Below, in pieces: positions 43,397-54,300 of a stretch of DNA of 64,000 nt. Positions within the stretch are counted from its first letter, which is position 1; the number at the start of each line of letters is the position of its first letter. This stretch comes from CAJXJP01 sp963926055. Lineage in GTDB: Bacteria; Patescibacteriota; Gracilibacteria; BD1-5; UBA6164. The stretch spans positions 186,001-250,000 of the forward strand of contig CAWUVK010000001.1 in the NCBI GenBank assembly GCA_963926055.1. The letters run 5' to 3'. The translations under genes were made by a program, and so were the position numbers. The notes under the pieces are model-generated. The model saw nothing but the letters and a program-made list of their open reading frames with translations. It was not told where the DNA came from and made no database searches.

Positions 43397-44044
43397 ATGC
43401 CATACATAAATCCATATATTGCTCCAGTTGAGGAACATAAAAATATAGAAACTGACATAACAAAAATAGCTCAAAACAAAGGAAAATGGAAAGAATTTTT
43501 CTGAAATACAAATCCGGTAAGACTGGAAATTTGAACTGGATTAGGGAATTTCTTTAGTTGAGAAGTAGCGAGTAATCCTGAAATAAATTTCTTAGGAATG
43601 GAAATAAAATTTAAAAGATGTTTTACTACTGCAGAAAAAACATTAAAAAAATGAGGGAAAAACTTCTTCATTGTAAAAGAATTTGCGCAAAAACTAGATG
43701 AATTTATAGCTGATGGAGAACTCCAACAAGTATATATTTTTTTTCCAGATCCTTGGGGAAAAAAAGATAGACAAAAAAAACATAGAGTTCTCCAAGCAGA
43801 ATTTCTGACTCTGATTCATGAAAAACTAGAAAAAGGATGAAAAATCATCTTCAAAACTGATCACGAAGATTATTTCAAAGATACTCTGGAAGTACTCGAA
43901 GAAATAAATCTCTTCAAACAAGAACATAAAAGTTTTGATTACGAAAAAGAATTATCACAATTTTTCGATAAACAAAATATGACAGAATTTGAAGTCATCT
44001 TCAGCGAAAAAAAAGTTTGCTACATTGAACTCATAAAAGAATAA
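43397..44044 (+). CDS. trmB: tRNA (guanine-N7)-methyltransferase
   Basis: Methylates G46 in the tRNA variable loop using S-adenosylmethionine. Of normal length (215 residues). LEIGTGLGNFF is the AdoMet-binding motif, INFLGMEIKFKR follows, and FFPDPWGKKDRQKKHRVLQAEFL is the diagnostic TrmB motif that binds tRNA; FKTDHEDYF follows. ATG at 43397 is chosen because it begins just before the family-like part; ATG at 43328 would add 23 residues unlike TrmB. No Shine-Dalgarno site at either. Confidence 0.92.
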
Positions 44045-44072
44045 TATTTAAAAAAATATTATTCTTTTTTTT
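44039..44072 (+). terminator. Intrinsic terminator
   Basis: GAATAATATTT and AAATATTATTC arms, T-rich tail; starts within the last codons of trmB. Confidence 0.75.
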
Positions 44073-44095
44073 ATAATTAATTATACAGCTTTAGT

Positions 44096-44136
44096 CTTCC
44101 CTTTTCCAAAGGGAAGTGCCTGAAAGGCGATGGGAT
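44096..44136. repeat. REP-like double hairpin element
   Basis: CTTCCCTTT and AAAGGGAAG arms around TCC, followed by a second short hairpin GCC-TGAAA-GGC and GATGGG. GC-rich against the AT-rich background and between convergent terminators. The layout resembles palindromic repeats found dispersed in other bacterial genomes; only one copy is in this window. Confidence 0.5.
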
Positions 44137-44173
44137 TATTTATTTTTATTCTCATATTTTAAAAAAATCACAA

Positions 44174-44206
44174 AAAAAAGAAAGATTTTTCAATCTTTCT
44201 TTTTTC
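44174..44206 (-). terminator. Intrinsic terminator
   Basis: AAAAAGAAAGATT and AATCTTTCTTTTT arms, downstream of the reverse RRM gene. Confidence 0.82.
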
Positions 44207-44216
44207 GAAGTTGGAA

Positions 44217-44477
44217 TTACCCGTTTCTTCTATCTTCAGCGAAGTCAACTTTAACAGCTCTTCCATCGATTTCAGCTCCGTCAAATTCTTCTTTAGCTTT
44301 AACTGCGTCTTCAACTGAGTTGAATTCAACAAATCCAAAACCTCTAGATTTGTTAGTTTCTCTATCAGTAACGATTTTAGCGTATTTTACTTCTGCAACT
44401 TCAGCAAAAATATCTCTTAATTGGTTAGAGTCGATATTCCAAGAAATACCTCCTACAAAAACTTTACTAGTTTCCAT
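44217..44477 (-). CDS. RRM-domain RNA-binding protein
   Basis: An 86-residue single RRM. RNP2 KVFVGGIS (residues 5-12), RNP1 RGFGFVEF (about 46-53), and a basic tail RAVKVDFAEDRRNG. Paralogous to the RRM protein at 18126. This copy has no in-frame irregularity. The start is METSKVF; an upstream in-frame ATG at 44573 adds residues unlike any RRM. Cold-shock or general RNA chaperone role inferred. Confidence 0.92.
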   Translation of the reverse strand: METSKVFVGGISWNIDSNQLRDIFAEVAEVKYAKIVTDRETNKSRGFGFVEFNSVEDAVKAKEEFDGAEIDGRAVKVDFAEDRRNG

Positions 44478-44819
44478 ATAACAAAATGTTATAAAATATA
44501 ATATATGAAATAATACCTTTGACTTTGATTTATGAGAAACATGGTAAAAAATGACATGAGTACACTTGATCAATTGACATATGAATTCTTATTTCGTTTA
44601 AACTATATCCATATATTTATAAAATGCAAATAGTTTTTTAGAGTTTTTATATTTTTATGATATATCTAAATATATAATAAAAAATTTGAATAGAAAGGGA
44701 AAAAAATAGTTAGTATTATTATTTAAAAAAAATAAAAAATAAAAATATTAAAATAATTTTAGGTTATTTAAAAATTTTATTTATACTATTTATATAATTA
44801 TAATTTAAAATATATTATT
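44478..44819. other. Divergent intergenic region, no gene seen
   Basis: 342 nt separating the RRM gene (reverse) from mscS (forward). It has a TTGACA at about 44577 and several TATAAT-like boxes near mscS. No ORF or hairpin is convincing. The relatively GC-richer first 100 nt may be the leader of the RRM gene. Confidence 0.5.
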
Positions 44820-45659
44820 ATGAATTTTGATTCTCTTAATAGTGAACAAATGAATATTCTTTTTCAAAAATTAGTCGATTATTCTGCTGTGATAGTACCA
44901 AAAGTAGTATGAGCATTATTGGTATTATGGATTGGTTTTAAAATAGTAAATATGATAAACCGTGGTGTCCATAAAATCATGGATAAAAACCATTGGGATC
45001 CAATGTTAGAGAGTTTTCTTTCAAGTCTCATTTCAATATTACTTAAAGTAATGGTGGTAATTTCAGCAGCAGGTATAATCTGAGTTCAAACAAGTTCGTT
45101 TGTTGCAATGCTTGCTGCAGCAGGTTTAGCTATTGGTATGGCACTTTCAGGGACACTTCAAAATTTTGCTGGATGAGTAATGATTTTGATGTTTAAACCA
45201 TATAAAATTTGAGATTATATTGAAGCAGGATGATATTCAGGAAGTGTTTCACAAATTCATATTTTTAATACAATTTTATTAACTCCAGATAAAAAAACTA
45301 TTATTATTCCTAACTCTGATATAAGTAATTCTGCAATGACAAATTACTCGAGTGAACCAGTCAGAAGACTCGATATGCAAGTTGGAATCAGTTATTCTGA
45401 CGATATTGATCTCGCAAAAGATACACTTTTAGAATTGGCAAAAGCAGACTCTAGAGTGATGCAAGATAAAGATATCACTATTGTAGTTGATTCACTTTGA
45501 GATAGTGCGGTAATTATAAACTTTAGATTTTTCTTAAAATCATCAGATTATTGGCCAACAAAATGGGAAATGACTGAAAAAATTAAAAAGACATTTGATA
45601 AAAAAGGTTTGAACTTCCCTTTTCCACAAAGAGATGTTCACACATATCAAACAAAATAA
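44820..45659 (+). CDS. mscS: Small-conductance mechanosensitive channel (MscS family)
   Basis: A 279-residue homoheptameric channel that opens at high membrane tension to release solutes. Helices IVPKVVGALLVLWIGFKIV (TM1), SLISILLKVMVVISAAGIIG (TM2) and the pore-lining TM3 AMLAAAGLAIGMALSGTLQNFAGGVMIL, with its Ala/Gly packing pattern, are canonical. FKPYKIGDYIE begins the beta domain and the C-terminal cage ends IPFPQRDVHT-like (LNFPFPQRDVHTYQTK). Followed by a strong terminator. Confidence 0.95.
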
Positions 45660-45661
45660 AA

Positions 45662-45699
45662 TAAAAAACTTCCCGGGAATTTCCCGGGAAGTTTTTTAT
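45662..45699. terminator. Bidirectional terminator
   Basis: AAAAAACTTCCCGGGAA and TTCCCGGGAAGTTTTTT arms; a perfect, GC-cored hairpin between convergent mscS and the GH3 gene. Confidence 0.92.
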
Positions 45700-46952
45700 T
45701 TTATTCAAATATTTTCTTGTGTATTTACTTTGATGAGATTATTTTTTTGTAATATTTCTTGAGTAGAAAAAATTTTATTTTCTGGAATATTTTTTATTTT
45801 TTTAAATCATTCCATTGCTAAATCATCCGTAATGATAAAGTCTGAATTATCAATTATATTATGAAATTTTTCTGAAATATTTTTGTTTAAATACATATGT
45901 CCAACCATAATTCATTTTCATAATAATTTTGTATTTTCTAAAAAATATTCAAAAACTAACAAATTATTTTCTACATATTGAGAGTTTTGAGAATAATCTA
46001 AAATATCATTATGTGAATCAACTTTCCCTGCTCCGTGTCCAGGAAAATGTTTTGCATACAAGACAACTCCAGTAACTTTTGAGGCTTCGATATAAGCATC
46101 TATCAGACTAAAATAATCTAAAACATTATCACTAAAACTTCTATTTAATCCAGAAATAATTGGATTTCATAGATCCAAATCTGCGATAAATCCGTGTGTA
46201 TTAATCCCATGGATTTGTAAATTTTTTAGTTGTATAAATGTAATAATTTCTAGGAAATTTTGTTTATTTTCTTGTGAAATATTTTTATAAAACTTTCAAA
46301 TATTTCACATCGATGGAAAATATTGAGAGTTTCAAAATAACTTTTTTACACTCTCTTTTTCTTGTGAATCTAGTGAATTATAACGGAAATAAACATATAA
46401 ATAATTTGTATATTCTTCGAGAGAAAATCCATTTTCAAAGCTTATAAATCTATTTATTTGACCTCATTCTTGATCAGTAAATATTAAAATATCAGCAGAA
46501 ATATTTTTGATTTCTCAAGTAATTTTTTTCATATTTTCACTTGAGATATTTTCTGATTCTCTAAAAATAAATATACTGTTAGAATCTTTTATTTTTTGAG
46601 AATTATTTTGAATATATTGAGAAATGTTTGTAGTATTTGAAAATTTTAAAATCAATGAATTCCCTGTTTTTATTTCTGCTTTATTTTGTAAAATTTCAGA
46701 AATAATTTCATCGTGTTTTATAGAAATATTTTTTTCTAATTCTATAATATTATTTAAAAATAATGATTTTTGATTATTTTTTATAATTTTTTGTAGCTGA
46801 GAAATATATTTTTCATAAATGTCTGCTTGATTGAAAATATTTTCATTTTGATGAGATTGAAATAATTTTTCTGATAAATCATCTATATTTAGAGCGAAAG
46901 TATTAGAAAATATAGATATACTAATAAGTAAAAAAATCAATATTTTTTTCAT
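45696..46952 (-). CDS. Glycoside hydrolase family 3 protein (beta-N-acetylhexosaminidase-like), exported
   Basis: A 418-residue protein with a signal peptide (MKKILIFLLISISIFSNTFA). FTDQEGGQINRF, FIADLDLG and AKHFPGHGAGKVDSHND match GH3 NagZ-type enzymes, where KH and the Asp-His dyad bind sugar and act as acid/base; IITDDLAMEGF holds the nucleophile Asp (DDLxM). The extracytoplasmic location would suit peptidoglycan or exogenous sugar trimming rather than the usual cytoplasmic recycling. The first 130 residues are a helical extension. Confidence 0.85.
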
Positions 46953-46990
46953 ATCTGATATTTTAGAGAATAGAGAATATTTTATATAAA

Positions 46991-47025
46991 AAATAAGTCC
47001 AAATAAATATTTTTGGACTTATTTT
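46991..47025. terminator. Intrinsic terminator
   Basis: AAATAAGTCCAAA and TTTGGACTTATTT arms in the 80-nt gap after ligA and before the GH3 gene, both on the reverse strand. Confidence 0.82.
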
Positions 47026-47032
47026 ATTAAGA

Positions 47033-49153
47033 TTAGTTTACTTGATTTAGAAAATCTTGCAAATTGATAATTGAAATTTCTAATTCTTCTGCTTTTTTTA
47101 ATTTCGAACCAGCTTTTTCTCAAGCCAATAAAAAATCTGTATTTTTACTGACACTTCCAGTGAATTCTCATCAAACTGATTCTAGTTTTTTCACTAAATC
47201 ATCACGAGAAATTTTATTTCCATCATCTCAGACAAAACTTCCGGTAATACACATTTTTTTTCAAAAATAGGGATTTTCTTGAAGTTCTGTTGATATTTCT
47301 AGTTTTTCAAAATATTTAATATCTAAAATATCATCTAATTGTTCTAGAATAATTTTATGTGCATCATTACTGAAATAGTTAATCATATTTTGAGCAATTT
47401 CAGGTCAAATATCGTCTAGAGCTACTAAATCTTCCATGTTATATGGAAATTCTAATAAAGATTCTTTTGAATGGAATAATTTTCAAAGAGTTTTTGCTGT
47501 TTTTTTCCCAACTCCAGCAATAGCTAAAGCCGTTAGAAATGTAGAGATTTCTACTGATTTTGCTTTTTGAACTCCAGAAATTAAATTATTTACCGATTTT
47601 TCTTTAAAACCTTCTAAAACTAAAATATCTTCTTTTTTATTTTCTATAGTAAAAATATCTACGAGATTTTTTATAATTCCAAGTTCTAAAAATAATTCCA
47701 CTTGTCTGACTCAAAATCCATCGACATTAAATCATTGTTTCCCGACAGCAAATACCAATTTTTCTGAATGTTGAGCTGGACAATCGATAGTATTTGGACA
47801 GAAAAAACGTACTTTTTCACCATCTTTTATAACTGGAGTTTTACAGCTTGGACAAAGTTCCGGTGGAGTTATTTTCACAGCACTATTATCACGAATAGTT
47901 TCCACAACAGAAATAATTTTAGGAATAACTTCTCCAGCTCTTTTTATAAAAACACTATCTCAAATATGTACTCAGAGATTTTCCACTTCTTCATAATTAT
48001 GAAGCGTTGCTCTTCTCACCGTTACTCATCCAATAATAATTGGTTCTAAATTAGCCACTGGAGTAATTGTTCCAGTTCTTCCAACTTGATGTTCAACTGA
48101 GTTGATTTTTGTTGTTAGTATTTCAGCTGGAAATTTATATGAAATTGCATAACGAGGATGATGTTGTGTCCAACCGATTGTTTCCCAAAGTGAAATATCG
48201 TTTACTTTTAATACTAAACCATCTATTTCAAAATCTATTTGTTTTTTTACGTCTCAAAAATTTTCAATCGCTGAAATTACTTCTTGAATCCCAGATAATT
48301 TTTTAAAATAACTCGAAATTTCAAAATTATATTTTTCTAAATCTTTTATAACTTCGTAATATTCAGAAATATTTTCAGCATTTCTAAAATCATCAAAATT
48401 TGCTAAATCATAAGCAAAAAATTTTAGATTTCTTTTTTTTGTTACACGAGAATCTTTCATTCTCATACTTCCAGAAGCTGCATTTCTCGGGTTTGAAAAT
48501 ATTTTTCCTCATGTTTTTTTCGCTTCTTCATTTAAATTATTAAATGAAGAAATTGGCATTACTACTTCCCCTCTAACTTCTAAATGATTTTTATAAGCAA
48601 TTTTTTTAGGGATATTATCAATTTGCATTGCGTTTATCGTCACATCTTCTCATTCAATTCCATTTCATCTGGTAATTGCTTGAACCAGTTCTCCATTTTT
48701 ATAAATAAGTTCTACTCATAATCCATCAAATTTAAATTCTAAAATATATTCTATTTTAGAATTTAAATCAAATTCTTGGTTATTTACAATATTTTTCTTC
48801 ACTCTTTCATCAAAGTCTCATAAATCCTGAGGGTTATACGTATTTCCTAAAGAAATCATTGGACGAGAATGTTTTACTTTTTGAAATGTAGATTCTCATA
48901 CTTGCGCTCCGACTTGATCGGATTGTTTTGATTCAAGCTGAAATTTATCTTCTAAAATCTGTAATTTTTCAAATAAAACATCATATTCATAATCTGAAAT
49001 AATTGGTTGTTCTTTATTATAATACAAATCACTGTGATATTGTATTAATTCTTGAAGTTTTATTACATTTTCAAGTGTAAATTTCTCAAGATTTTTTTGA
49101 ATATATTCTTTTGATAGCTCCAACATCGATTTTTTGCAATTAGTTTTTAACAT
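47033..49153 (-). CDS. ligA: NAD-dependent DNA ligase
   Basis: A 706-residue enzyme that seals nicks in DNA using NAD+. Domain Ia has YHSDLYYN (NMN-binding YHxxDYxY-like); the adenylation motif is EFKFDGLGVEL with the active Lys; RGNGIEGEDVT, VRGEVVM and NPRNAASGS follow. VGRTGTITPVANLEPI starts the OB fold, CPSC...CPNTIDCPAQ is the zinc finger, then helix-hairpin-helix repeats (ALAIAGVGKKTAK, LVALDDIGPEIAQ) and a C-terminal BRCT domain (GKKMCITGSFVG). Normal length and order. In the GxG motifs several glycines are TGA. Confidence 0.96.
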
Positions 49154-49466
49154 ATGTAAATATTTTAAACAAAAAAAATAATTAAGAAAGCTTTTTATAA
49201 AAGTCTTGTTAAAAACTTATTAACAATCCAAGTTAGGAAATACTTTTAAAATACATTGTATACATTTTTGAAACAAAACACCATTTTTTTGTAAAAAATC
49301 ACCCTAAAATATTGATTATTTTATAAATTTTTCTTACTTTTTTCTTACTTTTTTCTTATTTTTAATTTTAGCTTACCTTAAGGAAAATTTAAGATAAAAA
49401 ATTCTCACAAAATAAATATTTAAAATTTGTCAAGGTTAATAATTAGCCAGTTTTCTGAAAAATTGA
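49154..49466. other. Regulatory intergenic region upstream of ligA
   Basis: AT-rich DNA with no gene. It contains a palindrome TTGTTAA-n7-TTAACAA (49207-49227), GTATAC near 49259, three tandem 11-nt TTTTTTCTTAC units (49327-49359), and a CTTAA...TTAAG pair near 49377. These may govern ligA on the reverse strand or the RNA that follows. Confidence 0.45.
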
Positions 49467-49472
49467 TATACT
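49444..49472 (+). promoter_or_regulatory. Promoter of the structured RNA
   Basis: Extended -10 TGATATACT (TATACT at 49467-49472) with a weak -35 about 17-18 nt upstream (TTAGCC). Transcription would begin near 49478, exactly at the first predicted stem. Confidence 0.5.
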
Positions 49473-49477
49473 ACTTG

Positions 49478-49933
49478 TGTAAGTTAATTCCAAGCGAAGA
49501 CAACTTACAGCTCATTAAAATAATTTGTACTTTACCAGAATGGTGTTCACAAAAACCTAGTGAACTTACCTCATACAAAAAAACAACAAAAATAAAAACA
49601 AAAATATGGTTAATATTTGTATTCACTGAGTTATCAAAAGATTTGATGATTGAGTGAATACAACATATTGCCATCAGAAAAAACAACAAAAAAACAAAGA
49701 CTTCGGTCACAAAATAAAAACAAAAAAGCACGGTGAATAGCTTTCAAAAAATTACCCAAGTAAGGTATAAATTAGAATGTTTAAAGACATTCACTGAAGA
49801 ACAATGGTTAGTTCCTCAAAACTGATCTCTTCTCCCCTAGACATATCAAAACAAATTATTATTTGTCTTGGAAGTGAGGAAAGACAAATATCGACTTAAG
49901 CCCCTATTACCCAATATGCTTAAGTTTTTTTCT
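49478..49933 (+). ncRNA. Candidate large structured non-coding RNA, about 455 nt
   Basis: No protein family fits this stretch, yet it is packed with perfect inverted repeats: an 8-bp stem TGTAAGTT/AACTTACA (49478/49502), GTTCAC/GTGAAC closed by GGT/ACC (49542-49570), a long helix with ATGG/CCAT, AATAT/ATATT and an 11-bp segment TTGTATTCACT/AGTGAATACAA capped by ATCAAA/TTTGAT (49606-49674), a UUCG tetraloop hairpin GAC-TTCG-GTC (49699-49708), GAATGT/ACATTC (49775-49792) and a 10-bp stem with loop GGAAGTGAGGA (49860-49890). The linkers are G-free and A-rich. Promoter and terminator flank it. It does not show the conserved cores of RNase P RNA, tmRNA or SRP RNA. Two short ORFs (98 and 40 codons) also fit but lack ribosome sites. 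Confidence 0.7.
49894..49933 (+). terminator. Terminator of the structured RNA
   Basis: ACTTAAGC and GCTTAAGT arms followed by seven Ts. Confidence 0.85.
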
Positions 49934-50048
49934 TGCCTAAATTTTGAGATAAAAAATAAAAAATCTAGAAATAATATATTTTTCTAGATTTTTTTTGTAT
50001 TTATTTTATACTCTTAGTAATTATAAATATATTTATATAAAAAATAAT

Positions 50049-51029
50049 ATGAACAAAAAATTTAATCAGTTTTGAAAACTTTTAAAATCTTCTAAAAATA
50101 TCCTTTTAATAAATCACGTTAGAATGGATCCAGATGCGTTTGGAAGTTTAGCAGGACTCTATTTTGTATTAAAAGATATGTGATACAACCTAGCTGCTAT
50201 AAATGATGATCTCACACCAAAAGAATTTTGATTTTTATGAGCGAATGACATTATCCAACCAGACCTTGATATTAAAAAATTTAATCCTGACTTAATTATT
50301 TCTCTTGATGCAGCATCTGTGTGACAATTATGAGAAACCTATCTTAAAAATAAAGAAATATTTGATACTACAGATTTTGTAGTATTTGATCACCATAAAA
50401 CTAATCCTGGTTTTTGATCACTCAATATCATAGATATCGAAAGTTCGTCTACTTGTGAGCTTGTTTTTAGAGCCTTAGAACATCTTTGATTAGAAAAACA
50501 TATAAATACTCATATTGCTACATTATTAACAGCTTGAATCCATACAGACACAAATATTTTTTATAATGAGAATACAACTCCTACAACTCTCAGAGTCGCA
50601 GCAAAATTGATGGAGTTTTGAGCAGATTTCAGAGCTCCAATGTTTGAATTTTATAAAAAGAAAACATTTAAAAGAACAAAACTTTGGTGAGAAATACTCA
50701 AAGATATTCAACAAGATTGTGAATGAAAAATAACATATGCACTAGTAAACAAAGAAATTTTTAAAAAAACTGATACAAATAATTGAGATACAACTGGGAT
50801 CACAAATGAATTTTTAGCAAATATGGATGGAAGCGAAGTTTGTTTTATGCTCTACCCTATTTGAGATGGAAAAATAAAATGATCTCTCAGAAGTAAATCA
50901 ATCGATGTTTCATCAGTTTGTTGAGATTTTTGATGATGAGGACATAAACTTGCTGCATGATTTTCAACTGATTTACCAATGGAAGAAATATCTCAACTAT
51001 TATTAGAAAAATTAAAAAAATTATTATAA
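50049..51029 (+). CDS. DHH/DHHA1 phosphoesterase (NrnA-like oligoribonuclease/pAp phosphatase)
   Basis: A 326-residue two-domain enzyme with Mn2+. DHH motifs: NHVRMDPDAFGSL, SLDAASVGQL, FDHHKTN and TAGIHTDTNIF (D-x-D and DHH metal ligands). The C-terminal DHHA1 domain has the substrate-binding GDFGGGGHKLAAGF. NrnA members degrade nanoRNAs and 3'-phosphoadenosine 5'-phosphate; c-di-AMP phosphodiesterase is an alternative. Many glycines, including three in GGGGH, are TGA. Confidence 0.9.
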
Positions 51030-51063
51030 AAAAAATCTCGAAATAAAATTTCGAGATTTTTTT
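51029..51063. terminator. Bidirectional terminator
   Basis: AAATCTCGAAAT and ATTTCGAGATTT arms between convergent genes. Confidence 0.88.
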
Positions 51064-51073
51064 AATTTTTTAA

Positions 51074-51250
51074 TTATTTATCCATAATTGATGATACATG
51101 ATCTGATACAGAAATTCTACCAATTCGAATTAAAGTCTTTAATTCTTCTTCATACAATCTTTCTGCTTCTGATTTTTCAGTAATATCTGGTAAACTAGCA
51201 CGTTGGTTTCTTATTTCATCATCAAATGAAATTACTTTTTCTAGAGACAT
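51074..51250 (-). CDS. Small hypothetical protein, 58 aa
   Basis: Not recognised. An acidic, amphipathic helical protein (DITEKSEAERLYEEELKTLI) with no TGA codon. It has a good promoter and a GGGAGGAG purine stretch 27 nt upstream of the ATG. The nearer in-frame upstream codons contain TAG, so the ATG at 51250 stands. Confidence 0.6.
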   Translation of the reverse strand: MSLEKVISFDDEIRNQRASLPDITEKSEAERLYEEELKTLIRIGRISVSDHVSSIMDK

Positions 51251-51292
51251 ATTTTTTATATTTAAAAACTATTCTCCTCCCTTTGATTTCTA

Positions 51293-51320
51293 ACTATAAA
51301 TATTTTTGAAATTATTGCAA
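51293..51320 (-). promoter_or_regulatory. Promoter of the 58-residue gene
   Basis: TTGCAA (51315-51320) and TATAGT (complement of 51293-51298) with a 16-nt spacer on the reverse strand. Confidence 0.5.
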
Positions 51321-51321
51321 T

Positions 51322-51356
51322 AAAAAAAACAAGAAGATTAATCTTCTTGTTTTTGA
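51322..51356 (-). terminator. Terminator overlapping the RND gene stop
   Basis: ACAAGAAGATT and AATCTTCTTGT arms. The TAA of the reverse RND gene (51338-51340) is at the centre of the palindrome. Confidence 0.82.
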
Positions 51357-54300
51357 GGAATTAAATTTATATTCTTTTTAATAAATATTTTCGTAATTAT
51401 AATAAACAATAAAATATCTATAAAGATAAGTGGAATTATTTTTAAAATAATAGCGAGAACAAAAATAAATAAAATTGCTATAAAAAATATTTTATAATAC
51501 AAATTATTTCTTATTAGTTTATTTACCATTGGAAAAAATGGTGGAGTATATTTATTTTCCCTTAATATAACAGCTTGATAATATAAACTTGGAATTACAA
51601 AAAGTGTCATAGAAGATCATGCAAATAAACCAAAAACTATTGTAAATCATAATCAAGCCCAAAATTCATCTTGTAAAGCTAGAGGCAATACTCAAAATAC
51701 TGTTGTAAGAGTGGTAACAATAATTGGTTGTAAACGAGATTTTCAAGCAGAAACAACTGCATGTAAACCATCAATTCATTTATCAACATTTTTATTCATT
51801 CTATCAATCAGAATAATAGCGTCATTTACAACAACTCAAGTTAGAGCAATAAATCATATCATAAATGGCATAGAATATGGATTTCCAGTAACAAATAATC
51901 CAATATTTACTCATAATAAGGCCAGTATAACTGAATATAATACAATAGCTGGTTGCCTAAATGAATTAAACTGAAATACTAATATTGAAAAAATCAAAAA
52001 TAAAGCAATAAATAGAGATACAAAAGTTGAAACAATTAGATCCATATTTTCTTCATTTTCACCTCATGCAGCAAAAGTAATTCATGCTGGAAATGAGTAT
52101 GTTTGAGCAAAATCAACAAGTAAAGGTTGAATATCAGTTGGAACATAATCTGGTAAAATATCTGATTCTACAGAAATCGTAATTTTATTATTTTCTCTTG
52201 TTATAGCAGATACAGCTTTTACAAAATTATAATCAGCAACGTCTCAAACTCTAATTTCTCCTGCTGGAGTATTAATGATAATATTTTTTATATCGTCTGG
52301 AGAAAGGTTTTCATCAAATTCTTTAATTTTTACAACTATATCATTATCTTCAAATTCAGATTTAATTGAACCAGCTTTTACTCCATTAGTATAAAAATAA
52401 AGTTCTCATAAAATATCATCTGGAATCAAACCAAATTGATATAATTTATTTTTATCAAATTGAAATATAAATTGTCCTGGACTTTCAGAACTTGATGTTG
52501 TTACATTTTTTGCTCATTGAGTCGTAGATAAAAATCTTTTAAAATCTAATGAGACATCTTTAAGTTCATCAATTTTATTAGAATTATTAGCAATAAGTTT
52601 AATACCTACTGGCTTACCAGATGGTGGACCTCATGCTTGGGTTTTTACTGAAACACTTAAACCATATGATTCCAATTTTGAAAGTCATTGAGAAATTATT
52701 TCCTCAATTTCAAATGCAGTTTTTTGTCATAAAGCTTGACGTGTAACTGAGTTTGTTAATTCAATATATGTTGAAATAGTATTTCCAGAAATAGTATTAT
52801 TATATACTTTTAATTCTGGATGTATCGAAATAACCTGATCAATAAGTGGTATAAATTTTTCAAGAGAATCTTCACTTGCTCATTGTCTTGTTTCAATACT
52901 CATATTAATAACTCATTCATCCGTTGCTGGGAATAAAATAAATCAAATATTTGGAGCTAAAAATATAAATGTCAATACTAATAATACTACTGGAGAAATA
53001 ATTGCAATAAATCTACTTTTAGCTGAAGAAATAACTTTTTCTAAAATATTATAGTATTTATTTCACATATTAGACAGTACTTTTTCTCTTTTTGTCATTT
53101 TATCGTGATGAATTTCAATTTTTCATCTTCTTTGATATTCAAGAAATTCTTTTTGTTCCTCAGAAAATGTTTCTTCCAATTTTTTTTCTTTGTGATATGT
53201 TTTACCATTTTTTACTAACTTTATAAATAAAGTTGAACTAATTGTAAGAGATAAAAACAAAGCTGCTACGAGCGTAGAAAATACAGTAGTAGGAATATAT
53301 CAGAGGAATTTCCCCATAACTCCTGGTAAAAACATTAGTGGTAGAAATGCCACAAGTGTAGTGAGAGTACCAGCAATAAGAGGTGATTTAAATTCTTTTA
53401 CAGCCAATAAAACAGCTGATCTTTTGTTATATCCAAGTTTGAGTTTTTCACTCGCAGCTTCAATAATTACAATAACTGTATCAATAGCGATTCAAAGAGT
53501 TAATACAAGTGAGAAATTTGTAAGGAAATTTAAAGATAACCCCATCATATTAAGTACCAAAAATGTAACTAAAAATGATAGTGGTATTAATAAAGAAGCA
53601 ATAATAGATTCACGTAATCATACAAATAATAAAATAGTCACAAATACTAATAGTAATGTTTGAATTGCTGTATTTCATAATGTAGCATAATCTTCAATAA
53701 TCAATTCTGATAAATCTTTTGTGAAAAAAGTATCAATTCATTCAAAACTTTTATTATCTTTTAAATATTCTTCTAATGCTTTTTTTGATGTTTTAGAAAC
53801 TTGAAAAATATTTGAACCATCAGTTTTATTAAATGATAATGACACATAATTATATCAAATATTATTTTCAAATCCTAATTTTTTTATCTCATCAGTTTTA
53901 TACTCATTTGTAATTTCAGCGACATCTTTTAAATAAACAAATGATCCATTTTCTCATTTTAGAACAATATTTGCTAATTCTGTTTGATCCGTGAGTTCTC
54001 CATCAAAACGAAAATCATATTTTAAATCTCCTATTTTATAATTTCAAATTGGAGTATTTTTATTATACGATTCTATTTTTTGAGCAACTTGTCTTACACT
54101 TAAACCAAGTAATTCAACTTTTTGCTTATCTAATAAAACTTTTATTTCATATTCATTTGAACCTCATCATATATCAATGGAGTCAATTCATGAAACTCAT
54201 TCAAGTTTTGATTTTAAAAGTTGTGCTTTTTGATTCATTTCAAATTGAGTATATCTAGACTCACTTCCGTACATTAATACTTCATACATGAGTTCATTTG

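Noticed and set aside
44116..44481. A 121-codon forward ORF opposite the second RRM gene
   Set aside because: It has no family features and lies antisense to a clear RRM protein.
49427..49717. A 98-codon ORF (code 25) starting at TTG within the structured RNA
   Set aside because: It starts upstream of the likely transcription start, has no ribosome site or ATG, and its second half is built from low-complexity A-rich codons. A reverse-strand ORF of similar length overlaps it, as expected in locally G+C-richer DNA without coding function.
49861..49895. GAGGAAAGAC resembles the RNase P RNA core GAGGAAAGUCC
   Set aside because: It lies near the 3' end, with no room for the rest of the molecule and no matching 3' core; it is the closing arm of a simple hairpin.
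49778..49900. A 40-codon ATG ORF near the 3' end of the structured RNA
   Set aside because: No ribosome site, its end lies inside the terminator stem, and it covers two perfect hairpins. Mentioned in the RNA entry as an alternative only.
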